Positions 1 through 10,131 are shown, counted from the stretch's first letter. The stretch: 64,000 bases of DNA from Myxococcales bacterium (GCA_012960035.1 DUBZ01000061.1:223383-287382); one strand, 5' to 3'. Notes: generated by a model not told the origin, from the letters alone. Numbers and translations are program-made.

Positions 1-722
1 GTGACTGCGCGATGATCCCCGTCGACGAATCGGATCTCGGCGTCGGGCCAGATCGTGGCGGCGGCGATGCCCAGGATTCCAGTCCCGCAGCCGAGGTCGA
101 CGACTCTCTTTGGCGGCTTGTGTCCGGCATAACGTGCCAGTGCCTGGATCAGGGCCTGGCTACCTGCATCCAATCGTTTTGCGCTGAAGACGCCGGGACG
201 CGTTTCGATGCTGAGGTCGAAATGCTCGCCATGGATCGATTCGATGCTCGTCTCGAAGGGCGGTGTGTCTTCGGCTGTGGGACCCGTGCCCGACTGTTTC
301 TTGAAGCGAACGACCCGCGCCTTCGCTCGGTTGGCGACAACGATGGGCTTTTGATCGAGCTGCTCGGCCAGACGTTTGACCGCCGAGACGACGCCGAGGG
401 AATTGGTTCCCGTAAAGAGAAGCTGGCCCCCGGGTTGGAGGATCCGCCAGCCGTGCACAAGATCGAGAAAGGTCGCGGCACGACTCTTCTGCAGGTGGAC
501 CAGTACCTGCTCGAAGCTTTCGTCCTCGACTTCGCTTCCTGCGGCGACGACTTTCAGTTCCGACGCCTCGGCACTCAGATATCGATCTCTCCAGGGCTGA
601 ACAACGATTCCGCCCTGCGCGATCACCGCGAGATCGGATTGAAACTCGCAAATTTCACCGTCGCGCAGAACGCCGGGATCCAGGGCGAGGGCTTCGGGTC
701 GTCGGTCTCGTTGAGTGGTCAC
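1..722 (-). CDS. RsmC-like class I SAM-dependent methyltransferase (3' end cut by window edge)
   Basis: Minus-strand reading frame from a GTG at 722 running off the window at base 1; a stop in the same frame (TGA, around 741-743) limits the start. About 240 residues are visible. The N-terminal half is a divergent methyltransferase-like domain and the C-terminal half starts the active one, with the substrate-side signature GVFSAKRLDAGSQALI followed by SAM motif I, VVDLGCGTGILGIAAA. This two-domain plan is that of RsmC/RlmG enzymes, which methylate guanine N2 in rRNA. The catalytic NPPF-type motif would lie beyond the edge, so the exact substrate is not shown. Family assignment is good; rRNA target is inferred. 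Confidence 0.72.
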   Translation of the reverse strand, partial: MTTQRDRRPEALALDPGVLRDGEICEFQSDLAVIAQGGIVVQPWRDRYLSAEASELKVVAAGSEVEDESFEQVLVHLQKSRAATFLDLVHGWRILQPGGQLLFTGTNSLGVVSAVKRLAEQLDQKPIVVANRAKARVVRFKKQSGTGPTAEDTPPFETSIESIHGEHFDLSIETRPGVFSAKRLDAGSQALIQALARYAGHKPPKRVVDLGCGTGILGIAAATIWPDAEIRFVDGDHRAV

Positions 723-863
723 TGACGCAACATAGTCGAGTCACGCCGAAGCGCGTAGGCCGCATCTTGTCGCGGCAAACATTTTCACGATCGGGAATAA
801 TTCGGGCTAGAGTAAGCGACCGCCCTTGATTACCTCTTACCGTCCGTCCCGCGAGGTCAATCC

Positions 864-1730
864 ATGCGTTTTAGCTATGCCGAAGCAATGTGCGAGCCCG
901 ATCACTACGTGCCTTTGGCTCTGGCTGCGGAGAGGAGCGGGTTCACTTCCTTTACGATTCCGGACAGCATCTGTTATCCGGAAGTCTCGGATAGCGAATA
1001 TCCCTACACGCCGGATGGCAATCGTGAGTTTCTCGATGGGCGCCCCTTCATCGACCCCTTCGTTCTGGCCGCCACCCTTGGCGCTGTGACCGAGACCCTT
1101 CGCCTGACGACCTTCGTCGTGAAGCTTCCAATCCGACAGCCTGTACTGGTCGCGAAACAGGTCATGTCCTTGGCCGTCATGACGAAGAATCGCATTGGCT
1201 TCGGGGTTGGGATCTCACCCTGGCCCGAAGACTTCAGCATCTGCGAGCAGTCCTGGGCGGGGCGCGGCAAGCGTATGGACGAAATGATCGAGATCCTCCG
1301 CGGGCTCGAAACGGGTGAGTTCTTTGGATTCAGCGGGGAGCATTTTAGTCTCGAGCGGATCAAGATTTCCCCCGCGCCGAGTCAGCGTATCCCGATCTTG
1401 ATCGGTGGCCATGCCGAACCCGCGCTTCGTCGGGCAGCGCGAGTCGGTGATGGGTGGATGCATGCCGGGGGTGACGGCGAAGAGCTGGCGCGAATGATCG
1501 AGCGCTTGCAGGCCTACCGAAAAGAATATGGGCGAGAGCAGCTTCCCTTCGAAATTCATGTGATCTCGATGGATGGATTTAGCGTGGATGGCGTTCGGCG
1601 GCTGGAAGATCAAGGCGTGACGGATGTCATCGTCGGTTTTCGCAATTCATACAAACCCGACACGCTGAAAGTCGAACAGAAGACTGCGGCCATCGAGGCC
1701 TTCGCCAATAACGTCATCGAACGGGTGTGA
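864..1730 (+). CDS. Luciferase-like (LLM) F420-dependent oxidoreductase
   Basis: Protein of 288 residues with the TIM-barrel pattern of bacterial luciferase-like monooxygenases: N-terminal MRFSYAEAM strand, central LRLTTFVVKLPIRQPVLVAKQ, the flavin/F420-site block RIGFGVGISPWPEDF, and IPILIGGHAEPALRRAARVGDGW. This C-terminal GGH...R.GDGW block is typical of the F420-dependent subgroup (TIGR03619-like). The ATG at 864 has a weak AGGTC-type ribosome site. It is convergent with pqqC, whose stop lies 25 bases away. A second, divergent LLM protein is encoded at 9172. Cofactor use (F420 rather than FMN) is inferred from family resemblance; substrate unknown. Confidence 0.85.
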   Translation: MRFSYAEAMCEPDHYVPLALAAERSGFTSFTIPDSICYPEVSDSEYPYTPDGNREFLDGRPFIDPFVLAATLGAVTETLRLTTFVVKLPIRQPVLVAKQVMSLAVMTKNRIGFGVGISPWPEDFSICEQSWAGRGKRMDEMIEILRGLETGEFFGFSGEHFSLERIKISPAPSQRIPILIGGHAEPALRRAARVGDGWMHAGGDGEELARMIERLQAYRKEYGREQLPFEIHVISMDGFSVDGVRRLEDQGVTDVIVGFRNSYKPDTLKVEQKTAAIEAFANNVIERV

Positions 1731-1754
1731 GTGCGGGGAGCCTCTGTGCAGACG

Positions 1755-2504
1755 TTATTCGGAGTCTGCGAGATGGGAGTAGGGCGGGCGCTTCTCGACG
1801 TAAGCCATCCACATCGCATCGAGCATCGTCCAGAGTATGTCGAGCTTGAAGCGTAGGATGTCGACGACGCGTTCCTGTTCTTCCCGGGTTGTGAAATGAT
1901 CGAGAGTGAGCGCCAGACCATGCTCGACATCGCGTCGGGCCTCCCCGAGTCTTCGGCGAAAATAGTCGTAGCCGCCTTCGTCGATCCAGGGATAGAGCGA
2001 GGGCCAGTTCTCTAGCCGTTTTTCATGGATTTTCGGCGCGAAGAGTTCTGTCAGGGAGGAGGCGGCTGCCTCTTGCCAGGGCTCGGTTTGCGCAAAACGC
2101 ACATACGCGTCGACGGCAAATCGAACGCCGGGCAAGACATGTCGAAGGTCGGCGACTTCCTCGCGCTGCAGCCCGACGGATTCGGCGAGTCGTAGCCAGG
2201 CCTCGATTCCACCACTATCGCCCGGGGCGCCGTCATCGCCGGGAGCACCATCATGGTCAAGGATCCGCTGAATCCATTGGCGGCGAATCTCCCGGTCGGG
2301 ACAATTGGCGAGAATCGCTGCGTCTTTTCGCGGAATCTGGATCTGGTAGTAGTAGCGATTCGCGACCCAGCCCCGGACCGCCTCTCGGTCCAGACCACCG
2401 TCGTTCATCTTGAGATGAAAGGGATGGTGAATGTGGTAGTAGCGTTCCATACCGCGCAGTCGGGCTTCGAAATCGTCTCGGTTCTGACCGGTCGAAGAGG
2501 TCAT
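1755..2504 (-). CDS. pqqC: Pyrroloquinoline-quinone synthase PqqC
   Basis: Protein of 249 residues, the usual PqqC length. PqqC is the cofactor-free oxidase that closes the ring and performs the last eight-electron oxidation of PQQ. Visible family blocks include [15 protein letters not shown], the conserved [33 protein letters not shown] and [16 protein letters not shown]. Its start overlaps the pqqB stop by four bases (ATGA), so the two are translationally coupled. After RILDH there is a tandem hexapeptide duplication (DGAPGD twice) absent from the homologues I recall; its two copies differ at synonymous positions. No pqqA, D or E is seen next to it. Confidence 0.93.
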   Translation of the reverse strand: MTSSTGQNRDDFEARLRGMERYYHIHHPFHLKMNDGGLDREAVRGWVANRYYYQIQIPRKDAAILANCPDREIRRQWIQRILDHDGAPGDDGAPGDSGGIEAWLRLAESVGLQREEVADLRHVLPGVRFAVDAYVRFAQTEPWQEAAASSLTELFAPKIHEKRLENWPSLYPWIDEGGYDYFRRRLGEARRDVEHGLALTLDHFTTREEQERVVDILRFKLDILWTMLDAMWMAYVEKRPPYSHLADSE

Positions 2505-3418
2505 TAGAGTTCGATCTCCATCCCATCGTATGCGACTTCGATGCCTAACGTCACGAGCCGCGCATGCTCGGGGGAGGATTCATCGAGGATCGGATTGGTA
2601 TTGTTGATGTGGATCAAGATCTTTCGACCGCGTAGCCGAGCTAGCTGGTCGAGCATGCCATTCGATCCGCTTTGAGCGAGATGGCCCATCTCACGGCCGG
2701 TCTTCGAGGCTGCACCTTGTTCCATCAGTTCGGTGTCGTTCCAGAGCGTTCCGTCGATCATCAGACAATCCGCGCGTTCTGCTTCTTCAATCAGGGGCTC
2801 AGTCCATTCGCCCAGTCCGGGTGCGTAGAGACACCGACGGCCGCTAGATTGATCGATGAAAACGATGCCGATCGTGTCGTCCTCGGCGGGATTGTGACGC
2901 CGCGGAGAGTAGGGGGGTGCTTCGCTGGGCAGGGGGATCGGATGCATCGTCAAGCCCGAAATCTCCGGGATCTCGAAGGGCACGCGTCCGATCGCATCAA
3001 CGGGTCGCCAGTCGACACCGCAATAATGTTCCAGGACGCTGATGAGTGGGTAGCCGCCAGTTAGGTCGCTGTGAACGCTAGGCGTGCAGTAGACGGGTAG
3101 CCGACGCGTGTGTTCGCGTAGGGTCATCAGTCCAGTCGAGTGATCGATCTGGGCGTCGACGATCAAGACGGCTGCGATGGCGGTATCGCGTACCGTCCGT
3201 GCGGGTTGAAGGGCCGGGCAGGATTCGAGCTGTGCTCGCAAGTCGGGCGATGCATTGACGAGTAGCCAGTCTTCACCCGTGTCCGAGACCGCCAGCGAGG
3301 ACTGGGTACGCGGTCTTGCGGCCAGCGTGCCTGCCCGAAGACCGGAACAATTGGCGCAATTGCAATTCCACTGAGGGAACCCGCCACCGGCCCCTGAGCC
3401 GAGCACTTTGATCAGCAT
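2504..3418 (-). CDS. pqqB: PQQ biosynthesis protein PqqB
   Basis: Protein of 304 residues, matching the PqqB family. It begins [20 protein letters not shown] with the cysteine-rich NCANCSGLR stretch, and carries [18 protein letters not shown] and the C-terminal [12 protein letters not shown]. PqqB is a metallo-beta-lactamase-fold protein thought to hydroxylate the PqqA-derived tyrosine/glutamate intermediate. It precedes pqqC with an ATGA overlap and follows hemJ by 63 bases, so nadK-hemJ-pqqB-pqqC is probably one transcript. The usual upstream pqqA peptide gene is not present in the 63-base gap. Confidence 0.94.
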   Translation of the reverse strand: MLIKVLGSGAGGGFPQWNCNCANCSGLRAGTLAARPRTQSSLAVSDTGEDWLLVNASPDLRAQLESCPALQPARTVRDTAIAAVLIVDAQIDHSTGLMTLREHTRRLPVYCTPSVHSDLTGGYPLISVLEHYCGVDWRPVDAIGRVPFEIPEISGLTMHPIPLPSEAPPYSPRRHNPAEDDTIGIVFIDQSSGRRCLYAPGLGEWTEPLIEEAERADCLMIDGTLWNDTELMEQGAASKTGREMGHLAQSGSNGMLDQLARLRGRKILIHINNTNPILDESSPEHARLVTLGIEVAYDGMEIEL

Positions 3419-3481
3419 GACGCCGCGATACTCCTATGCGATTGCCTTCGCCGCGAAGCATCGGCGTTCAAAGCGTGATGC

Positions 3482-3940
3482 TCAAAACGGCTTCACGATG
3501 ACACAGATGACGATCCCGACCATCAACAGGGTGGGAACTTCATTTGCGATTCGAAAGAATCGCTCCGGCCTCTGGTTGCGATCCGCGGCGAAGTCGTTCT
3601 TCCAGCTCATCATGGCAATATGGGCACCGAGCAATCCCGCGACCAGCGCAAGCTTCAACCAGAGCCAGGCCCCCGCGTGCAGCAGATAACCGGGCGTACC
3701 GGGGATGGCGAGGAGCGTTGCGCCGAAGACAAGCGTCGCAATCATGGCCGGACCCATGATGATTCGCGCGAGCCTTTCTTCCATCCCCTTGAAGGCTTCC
3801 GATAATTCGCTGCCGATCTCCGCCTTGCAGTGGTTGACGAAGAGACGCGGGAGGTAAAGCAGCCCGGCCATCCAGGAGATCACGGCAATCAAATGGAGTG
3901 CCTTGATCCAGGCGTAGTAGGGAAGAAGTAGCTCGCTCAT
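3482..3940 (-). CDS. hemJ: Protoporphyrinogen IX oxidase HemJ
   Basis: Integral membrane protein of 152 residues with four predicted helices. The first helix ALHLIAVISWMAGLLYLPRL carries the conserved histidine, and the third block GAWLWLKLALVAGLLGAHI carries the conserved lysine; both are hallmarks of HemJ, which oxidises protoporphyrinogen IX in haem synthesis. Its ATG overlaps the nadK stop (ATGA). Typical HemJ proteins are 140-150 residues, so it is complete. The CopD superfamily is related, but the length and N-terminal motif favour HemJ. Confidence 0.85.
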   Translation of the reverse strand: MSELLLPYYAWIKALHLIAVISWMAGLLYLPRLFVNHCKAEIGSELSEAFKGMEERLARIIMGPAMIATLVFGATLLAIPGTPGYLLHAGAWLWLKLALVAGLLGAHIAMMSWKNDFAADRNQRPERFFRIANEVPTLLMVGIVICVIVKPF

Positions 3941-4791
3941 CAGAGGCTGAATTGTTCCGCCAGATTGCGTTCGGAAAGGCTCTGACCCGCCTCGAATAGA
4001 ACCTCGACGGCGATCTCACGATCCTCTCCAATACCGACTTCGATCACGTCGCGGACTTCGTTCGAATCAGCCACCGCGCTCACGGGTCGCTTTTCGGGTT
4101 CGAGCACTTCTATTCGAACATTGGCGGCGCGTGGGATCAGCGCGCCGCGCCATCGCCGCGGTCGAAAGACGCTGATCGGTGTAAGTGCGAGTACGCCGGC
4201 ATCGAGGGGAAGGATCGGTCCGTGGGCGGAGAGGTTATAGGCGGTGCTCCCGGCGGGAGTCGCAACGAGCACGCCATCGCAGATCATCTCGTGCATCCGC
4301 GTCACTTCGTCGACGTGGATGCGCAGCTTTGCGGCCTGCCGCGTTTGTCGAAGCATCGAGACTTCGTTGATGGCCAGCCGCTCGATTCGCTCTCCATTCA
4401 CGAGTTGCGCTGTCATTCGGAGAGGATGAATTCGAGCGATCTCGGCCTTTCGAACTCGGCCGAGAAGATCGTCGGTGGAAAAGGGGTTCATCATGAATCC
4501 GACCGAGCCTCGGTTCAGTCCGAAGACGGGTTTTCCATGGGAGATGAACTCGTGGATCGTCTGAAGCATGAAACCGTCACCGCCAAGGGCGACGATTACG
4601 TCGGCGTCCGCCGGGGGCTTAGACGGATACAAACCCGCGAGTTCCGCGAGTGCGGCCTGGGCCGCGGGCGTATCCGCGGCGACGATCGCAATATGCTCGG
4701 CATGGGAATATTCGCAGCTGGCATTGTCGCGACTGCCCTCATCGGAAGGAGAGTGCTCAGATGCTCTCGTTTTTTCGTTCTTGTCTCTCAT
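3940..4791 (-). CDS. nadK: NAD kinase
   Basis: Phosphorylates NAD to NADP. The frame is open to 4989, but I choose the ATG at 4791 (about 283 residues) because it has an AAGGA ribosome site five bases upstream and the residues before it do not look like protein. Diagnostic blocks are [20 protein letters not shown] (GGDG motif), [16 protein letters not shown], and [20 protein letters not shown], the second NAD-kinase signature. A hydrophilic leader of about 30 residues precedes the fold. The gene is first in the minus-strand run with hemJ, which it overlaps by four bases. Confidence 0.9.
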   Translation of the reverse strand: MRDKNEKTRASEHSPSDEGSRDNASCEYSHAEHIAIVAADTPAAQAALAELAGLYPSKPPADADVIVALGGDGFMLQTIHEFISHGKPVFGLNRGSVGFMMNPFSTDDLLGRVRKAEIARIHPLRMTAQLVNGERIERLAINEVSMLRQTRQAAKLRIHVDEVTRMHEMICDGVLVATPAGSTAYNLSAHGPILPLDAGVLALTPISVFRPRRWRGALIPRAANVRIEVLEPEKRPVSAVADSNEVRDVIEVGIGEDREIAVEVLFEAGQSLSERNLAEQFSL

Positions 4792-5119
4792 GCGGTCCTT
4801 GTCTGGTCCCGGCGTCGAGTGGCGAGCATAGGCCAATCGACGAGACAGAGTCTCCCCGACGGATTGGGCTCGGGTATGGTCTCGGATTCCCCGCATTCGA
4901 CGAGTTGACGACGAAAACCAGTGTTGGGCTCGGCTACAAGTTCTAGCTCCGACGTCGAACTCTGTGCTGACGCGACCGAGCAGGTTCACCCCGCTCTGCT
5001 GCAGCCTGCTACGCTGAGGCCCTCGCGCGAAGCCTGCGCACCTACGCCTTTATGCGTCTGAGAGTAGATCCGTGCGGATGCGCGCTCAGTAAGACCATGG
5101 ATGGGAACCGAAGGGCCAG
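4792..5119. other. Divergent intergenic region between nadK and the TPR gene
   Basis: About 330 bases without a supportable gene. It must hold the divergent promoters for nadK (leftward) and the TPR membrane protein (rightward). I could not identify a convincing -35/-10 pair, operator or terminator. Short ORFs here show no family resemblance. Confidence 0.5.
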
Positions 5120-5860
5120 ATGTATACGATCTTGATTGCGATTCTGATTGGGGCGACCAGCGGAGGGGCCTGGACAGCGCTTGCGTTGTGGAAGACCTGG
5201 CAGATGGGAATTGTCCTGACGATTCTCGTTTCGCTTCTCGCCTTCGTTTTGATTTCACGCTGGATGGCGCGTCGAATTGAACCGGAATTCATGGCGATCC
5301 AGAAGCAGATCCAAGCGGGGCAGACCCAGCTCGCGATCGGCCAGCTCGAGTCGATGCTCTCGCTGTCGCGCTGGCAGATTCTCTTGAAGGGCCAGATTCA
5401 TGCCCAGATCGGCATGTTGGCCTACGCCTCGGGCGACGAGGGCAGGGCGGCGAACCATCTCACCCTAGCCGGGATTCGCTCGACCGAAGCCCAAGTGACG
5501 AACGCGGCGTTGGAATATCGGCGCGGGCGCAAGGACGAGGCACAGAAGATCCTGGAGGTCGCGATCCGCGCGAACAAGAAACAAATCCTCCCTTATCACG
5601 TTCAGGCTTGGATGTTGGCCAAGGACGGGAATCGGAAAGGCGCGATTACTCGACTGCTTGCCTGCCAGAAGATCGAGAAGAGCAACGAGTCGACTCAGGA
5701 CAATCTATCGCGGCTGCAGAACGGCAAGAAACTCAGCATGAAGCGGTTCGGGATTGGCTGGTTCGGTCTCCAGCTCGAGAAGCCGCCCGCACAGATGCGA
5801 GTCGCCCAGGGCATGGCGGGGCGAAAGGGTTTTAGACAGAAGTCCCGCCGCCGACATTAG
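5120..5860 (+). CDS. Membrane-anchored TPR-like protein of unknown function
   Basis: Protein of 246 residues. Two hydrophobic segments at residues 1-20 and 28-46 (MYTILIAILIGATSGGAW; MGIVLTILVSLLAFVLI) are followed by a basic RWMARR stop-transfer motif, then a helical-repeat region (about 55-190) with TPR-like spacing: IQAGQTQLAIGQLESML, GMLAYASGDEGRAANHL, LEYRRGRKDEAQKILEVAI. The C-terminus is strongly basic (KGFRQKSRRRH). It probably sits in the inner membrane with the repeats in the cytoplasm as a scaffold. I do not recognise an orthologue. It ends ten bases from the convergent lysA-like gene. Confidence 0.6.
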   Translation: MYTILIAILIGATSGGAWTALALWKTWQMGIVLTILVSLLAFVLISRWMARRIEPEFMAIQKQIQAGQTQLAIGQLESMLSLSRWQILLKGQIHAQIGMLAYASGDEGRAANHLTLAGIRSTEAQVTNAALEYRRGRKDEAQKILEVAIRANKKQILPYHVQAWMLAKDGNRKGAITRLLACQKIEKSNESTQDNLSRLQNGKKLSMKRFGIGWFGLQLEKPPAQMRVAQGMAGRKGFRQKSRRRH

Positions 5861-5870
5861 CCGTTAACCG

Positions 5871-7187
5871 TCAGCCGATAGTGTCGTCGGTCGAGATCTC
5901 GTTTTCGATCGACTGGGTCAGCGTCTGCCGACGGCGGATGAGTCTGGCCTCGCCAGCCCTCGTGATCAGGACTTCGGCGGCCTCAGGAAACGAGTTGTAG
6001 TTCTTCGCAGACATGCCGGCGCAGTACGCGCCTGCACCCTCGATGACCAGCGTGTCTCCAATCCTTGCGCTCGCCATCGGGCGCGGCGCGAGTGCTTCCG
6101 GGTCTCCGGGTGCTGGCGTCAATATGTCGCTCGACTCACAACAATGACCGGCCACGATGTAATTGGCGTTCTCGGCGTCGCGCGGGTCAGCGGGCCTTTC
6201 GTCATCCGGCCGACTTCCATGGGAGACGACGAACAGGGGATGCTGGGCTCCGTACATTGCAGGCCGCAAAATTTCCGTCATCCCCGAATTGATCTTCAGA
6301 AACGAGTAGCCATCCGAGCCGGTGTCGACGATGTCGATGATTTCGGTCAGGAGCGCGCCCGCGTTCACGACGAGAAAACTGCCGGGTTCGATTTCGATTT
6401 GAAACGCGTCGGTCCCGGTCCGCCCGGAGCGCTGTTGAAGATCGGTGATGAACGCAGTAAGCAGCGGGCGAATGGTTTCTCCGATCTCAACCAGGTCGGC
6501 GCTCGTCTCATTCTCCATTCTGGCCACCTTGAATCCGCCACCGAGAGACAACCGGTTGAGGTCAGGGAAGCGGCTGGCGATTTCGAGAACAAGGCCGGCG
6601 CAGCGTTTCCAGACCTCCGGGTCACCGCCGGAGCCGATATGGGTATGTAGGCCGGTCACGCGGAGGTCGAACTCATCCGCGACCTCGAAGGCCTGATCGA
6701 GTTGCTCGTGCCAGATGCCGAAGGACGAGGCGACTCCGCCGGTATTGGTGCGATTATTGTGGCCGGAGCCCGCACCCGGATTGACGCGAATCGAAATATC
6801 ACTTCCCGGAAAAAGCAGGCCGTAATGTCGGAGTTGGTGGAGCGAACAGGCATTGAAGAGGACGCCGCGCTGGACGAGTCCTTTCATATCCTGAGGCAGC
6901 TCCTGGGCCGTGATCTGAATATGGGAAGGCTCGATTCCAGCAAGCAGCGCGCGCTCCGCCTCGAAGCCACTGCTGGCATCGAAGTGGAGTCCCCGGGCGT
7001 CGAAGAGCCGCAAGACAGCGGCGGTGGGCAGGGATTTCATGGCAAATCGGCCGACCAGTTTGCAGGGCGCGGGGAATGCCAGGACCTGATCGGCCGCGGC
7101 TTCGAGCTCCCCCTGGTCGTAGACGTAAACGGGTGTTCCGAATCGCTCGCGAATCGTCACGATCTGGGCTTCATTGAGAAAACGCAT
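5871..7187 (-). CDS. lysA: Diaminopimelate decarboxylase family PLP enzyme (LysA-like)
   Basis: Alanine-racemase-fold PLP decarboxylase of 438 residues; ATG at 7187 chosen for the TAGGAG ribosome site, over an open frame to 7238. The PLP lysine is in RFAMKSLPTAAVL, the phosphate-binding glycines in LSLGGGFKV, the EPGSFLVVNAGALL block contributes substrate residues, AGHCCESSDILTP matches the CESxD active-site motif, and GAGAYCAGMSAKNYNSFPEAAEVL matches the C-terminal LysA signature. Function is decarboxylation of meso-diaminopimelate to lysine, or of a closely related diamino acid. No other lysine gene is adjacent, so a related decarboxylase activity remains possible. Confidence 0.78.
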   Translation of the reverse strand: MRFLNEAQIVTIRERFGTPVYVYDQGELEAAADQVLAFPAPCKLVGRFAMKSLPTAAVLRLFDARGLHFDASSGFEAERALLAGIEPSHIQITAQELPQDMKGLVQRGVLFNACSLHQLRHYGLLFPGSDISIRVNPGAGSGHNNRTNTGGVASSFGIWHEQLDQAFEVADEFDLRVTGLHTHIGSGGDPEVWKRCAGLVLEIASRFPDLNRLSLGGGFKVARMENETSADLVEIGETIRPLLTAFITDLQQRSGRTGTDAFQIEIEPGSFLVVNAGALLTEIIDIVDTGSDGYSFLKINSGMTEILRPAMYGAQHPLFVVSHGSRPDDERPADPRDAENANYIVAGHCCESSDILTPAPGDPEALAPRPMASARIGDTLVIEGAGAYCAGMSAKNYNSFPEAAEVLITRAGEARLIRRRQTLTQSIENEISTDDTIG

Positions 7188-7357
7188 GAGTGTGCTCCTA
7201 CTAACGACGGCCGAGCATAGCAGTCTCTCCGGCCGCACTGATCGGGATCGGGGACAGAATCAGGTGTCGGCCGTGAATTTCCGTCGATGAAAGTTTGACG
7301 ATCCGCCGCCGCATGCGAGACTCACGGCCCGGTCGGATGCTCAACTGAAGCGACGCG

Positions 7358-9148
7358 GTGATCACAAGGGGTGGAGTGGTGTCGGAGGAAGGGAAGGACG
7401 GTCGTGAAGGCAAAGAAGTCAAAACGGAAGGGCTGGATTTCATTCGGACGATCATCACCGAAGATCTGGCCTCGGGGAAACACGCTGGGGTCGTGACGCG
7501 CTTCCCGCCCGAACCGAATGGTTATCTCCATATTGGGCACGCCAAGGCGATCTGTCTCAATTTTGGAATCGCGAATGAGTTTCCCGAGAGTCGCTGTCAT
7601 CTTCGGTTCGATGACACGAACCCAAGTACGGAAGAGACCGAGTACGTCGAGGGAATTCAGGCCGACGTGCGGTGGCTGGGATTCGATTGGAAAGAGCATT
7701 GCCATTTTACGTCGGACTATTTTTCGACGCTCTATGGCTTCGCCGTTTCATTGATCGAGCAGGGCAAGGCCTTCGTCGATGATCAGTCTGCCGAGGAAAT
7801 TCGTGCGAACCAGGGATCACTCACCGAGCCCGGTACGCCAAGCCCCTTCCGAGATCGAAGCGTTGCAGAGAATCTCGATCTGTTTTCACGTATGAAGGCG
7901 GGAGAATTCGAGGACGGCACGCGGGTCCTGCGAGCCAAAATTGATATGGCCGCGTCGGTGGTCGCTATGCGGGATCCGATTCTCTATCGCATCCAGAAGG
8001 CCACGCATCATCGCACCGGCAACGATTGGTGCATCTATCCGATGTACGACTTTGCGCATTGCCTCTCCGATGCGATCGAGAAGATCACGCATTCGCTCTG
8101 CACCCTCGAATTTCTCGATCATCGCCCCCTATACAATTGGATTCTCGATCAGCTGGAGACGCCGAGTCGTCCGCGACAGATCGAGTTTGCCCGCCTGAAC
8201 GTCGGATATACGGTGACGAGTAAGCGGCTTCTTCGTCGGGTTGTCGAAGAAGGTCACGTGCGCGGTTGGGACGATCCAAGGATGCCGACCATCGCGGCGC
8301 TGCGAAGGCGCGGATACCCGGCAGTCGCGATTCGAGATTTTTGCGAAGCCGTAGGCATCGCGAAGCGCGACAACGTGATCGATCTAGCGAATCTCGAGTT
8401 CCATGTTCGTACGGTCCTCAACCGGGAGGCGCCGCGACGCATGGGGGTCCAGCGCCCGCTGAAAGTCGTCATCGAGAACTACCCCGAGGGCGAGGAGGAG
8501 TTTCTGGATGCCGTGAATAATCCGGAAGATCCCGAAGCCGGATCGCGTCGGGTTCCCTTCTCGCGGGAGCTCTACATCGAAGAGGAAGACTTTCTAGAAG
8601 ATCCACCGAAGAAGTTTTTCAGGCTCGGTCCCGGGCGAGAAGTTCGCCTGCGTTATGCCTATTTTATTACCTGTACCGATGTCGTCAAAGACGCAGCGGG
8701 AAAGGTCGTCGAACTTCGATGCACCTATGACCCGGCTACGCGAGGCGGTGACTCTCCCGACGGACGCAAGGTGAAGGGCACCCTTCATTGGGTCTCAGTC
8801 CCGCATTCGATTCCGGCCGAGATTCGACTTTATGGACCCTTGTTTACGGATGCAGAGCCCGACACGGGCGGCGAAGGGGGTCTCGAAGCGAGTCTCAACC
8901 CGGACTCCCTGGAAACTCTCACCGAAGCCCGCGTGGAGCCCGAACTGTCGAAAGGTCAGCCAGGGGATCGCCTCCAGCTCGAACGCGTCGGCTATTTTTG
9001 CATGGATGAAGACAGTCGGCCGGATCGGCTGGTCTTGAACCGAACGGCTACGCTGCGCGATACATGGGCCAAGGTCGCCAAGCAGAACGCGGGCCCCCAG
9101 GCCAGCCCAAACAAGAAATCGAAGAAATCCAAGAAGAAGAAATCGTAA
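7358..9148 (+). CDS. glnS: Glutaminyl-tRNA synthetase
   Basis: Class Ic aminoacyl-tRNA synthetase charging tRNA-Gln. Up to 596 residues; GTG at 7379, behind a GGGGTGGAG stretch, is an alternative start giving about 589. The HIGH motif is in [20 protein letters not shown] and the KMSKS-like motif in [30 protein letters not shown] distinguishes GlnRS from GluRS. The C-terminal anticodon-binding beta-barrels follow (about residues 350-570), ending in a lysine-rich tail ([12 protein letters not shown]) that is unlike E. coli GlnRS and may aid RNA binding. Presence of GlnRS suggests direct Gln-tRNA charging here. Confidence 0.95.
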   Translation: MITRGGVVSEEGKDGREGKEVKTEGLDFIRTIITEDLASGKHAGVVTRFPPEPNGYLHIGHAKAICLNFGIANEFPESRCHLRFDDTNPSTEETEYVEGIQADVRWLGFDWKEHCHFTSDYFSTLYGFAVSLIEQGKAFVDDQSAEEIRANQGSLTEPGTPSPFRDRSVAENLDLFSRMKAGEFEDGTRVLRAKIDMAASVVAMRDPILYRIQKATHHRTGNDWCIYPMYDFAHCLSDAIEKITHSLCTLEFLDHRPLYNWILDQLETPSRPRQIEFARLNVGYTVTSKRLLRRVVEEGHVRGWDDPRMPTIAALRRRGYPAVAIRDFCEAVGIAKRDNVIDLANLEFHVRTVLNREAPRRMGVQRPLKVVIENYPEGEEEFLDAVNNPEDPEAGSRRVPFSRELYIEEEDFLEDPPKKFFRLGPGREVRLRYAYFITCTDVVKDAAGKVVELRCTYDPATRGGDSPDGRKVKGTLHWVSVPHSIPAEIRLYGPLFTDAEPDTGGEGGLEASLNPDSLETLTEARVEPELSKGQPGDRLQLERVGYFCMDEDSRPDRLVLNRTATLRDTWAKVAKQNAGPQASPNKKSKKSKKKKS

Positions 9149-9171
9149 CAGACTGCGAAGAAGGATTAGAA

Positions 9172-10131
9172 ATGAATCGAATGGGTATGACGATCCCGAT
9201 GGCGGGCGTGCCGCTTTCAGAACATCGTGATTGGATTCGCGAGATGGTCGATCTCGGATATACCGACATGTGGTCTTCCGAAGCAGGCGGTCAGGATGGC
9301 TTTACGCCACTCGCATTGGTTTCGGCTTGGGCACCCGAAGTTCGATTGGGTGTTGCGATCATTCCCGCGTATACGCGCGGGCCCGCGCTGATGGCGATGA
9401 GCGTTGCGAGTCTTGCGGAGGCGGCGCCGGGTCGATTCGTGATGGGAATTGGGACGTCTTCCGATGTGATCGTCGAGCGATGGAATGGCATCCCATTCGA
9501 AAAGCCCTACGCGCGCGTGCGGGACACCGTGAACTTCCTGCGTAAAGCATTGGCAGGAGAGAAAATCGACGAAGAATACGAGTCGTTTACGGTCAAGGGA
9601 TATCGACTCCAGATGCCGCCGCTTGAAAAGCAGCCACCGATCCTGGTCGCAGCGCTTCGACAGGGCATGCTGAAATTGGCGGGGCGCATTGGGGATGGCG
9701 CGATTCTGAATTGGCTGTCAGCGGAAGACGTGAAGACGGTGACGCCGTTCGTGCATGCGGGTGGGGAGGGCAAGGAGATCGTTGCTCGCCTTTTCGTGAT
9801 CCCGACCGCCGATGTCACGGCCGCGCGCGCGATCGCCCGCCGCGCCATTGCCGCCTATCTGACGGTTCCCGTCTATGCCGCGTTTCATGAATGGTTGGGT
9901 CGTTCCGAGCAGCTCGAAGGTCTCTGGTCTCATTGGAAAGCCGGCGATCGAAAGGCCGCTCTGGCCGCGATTCCCGACGAAGTGGTCGACGATCTCGTGA
10001 TTCACGGCTCTCCCGAAGCCTGTCGCGAGCATATCGAGCGATATCGCGAGGCCGGCATTCACACGCCCGTCCTCGCAATCCTGCACACAGATGACTTGAA
10101 GCAATCGGTCCGAGACCTCGCTCCGCGGTAG
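9172..10131 (+). CDS. Luciferase-like (LLM) F420-dependent oxidoreductase
   Basis: Protein of 319 residues beginning MNRMGMTIPMAGVPLSEH at 9172 with AAGGAT as ribosome site; the frame is open farther upstream but that part overlaps glnS. TIM-barrel LLM features are YTDMWSSEAGGQDGFTPLAL, VRLGVAIIPAYTRGPALMAM, GRFVMGIGTSSDVIVERWNG and ILVAALRQGMLKLAGRIGDG, which resemble F420-dependent enzymes more than flavin monooxygenases. It begins 24 bases after glnS and may be cotranscribed. Distinct in sequence from the LLM protein at 864. Substrate unknown. Confidence 0.85.
   Translation: MNRMGMTIPMAGVPLSEHRDWIREMVDLGYTDMWSSEAGGQDGFTPLALVSAWAPEVRLGVAIIPAYTRGPALMAMSVASLAEAAPGRFVMGIGTSSDVIVERWNGIPFEKPYARVRDTVNFLRKALAGEKIDEEYESFTVKGYRLQMPPLEKQPPILVAALRQGMLKLAGRIGDGAILNWLSAEDVKTVTPFVHAGGEGKEIVARLFVIPTADVTAARAIARRAIAAYLTVPVYAAFHEWLGRSEQLEGLWSHWKAGDRKAALAAIPDEVVDDLVIHGSPEACREHIERYREAGIHTPVLAILHTDDLKQSVRDLAPR

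Noticed and set aside
12..725. Plus-strand 237-residue open frame
   Set aside because: It is the antisense of the RsmC-like methyltransferase, whose minus-strand translation shows the SAM motif and two-domain plan.
1748..1769. Bidirectional terminator between the LLM gene and pqqC
   Set aside because: Only a 6-bp stem with a 10-base loop overlapping the pqqC stop, and no T-tract.
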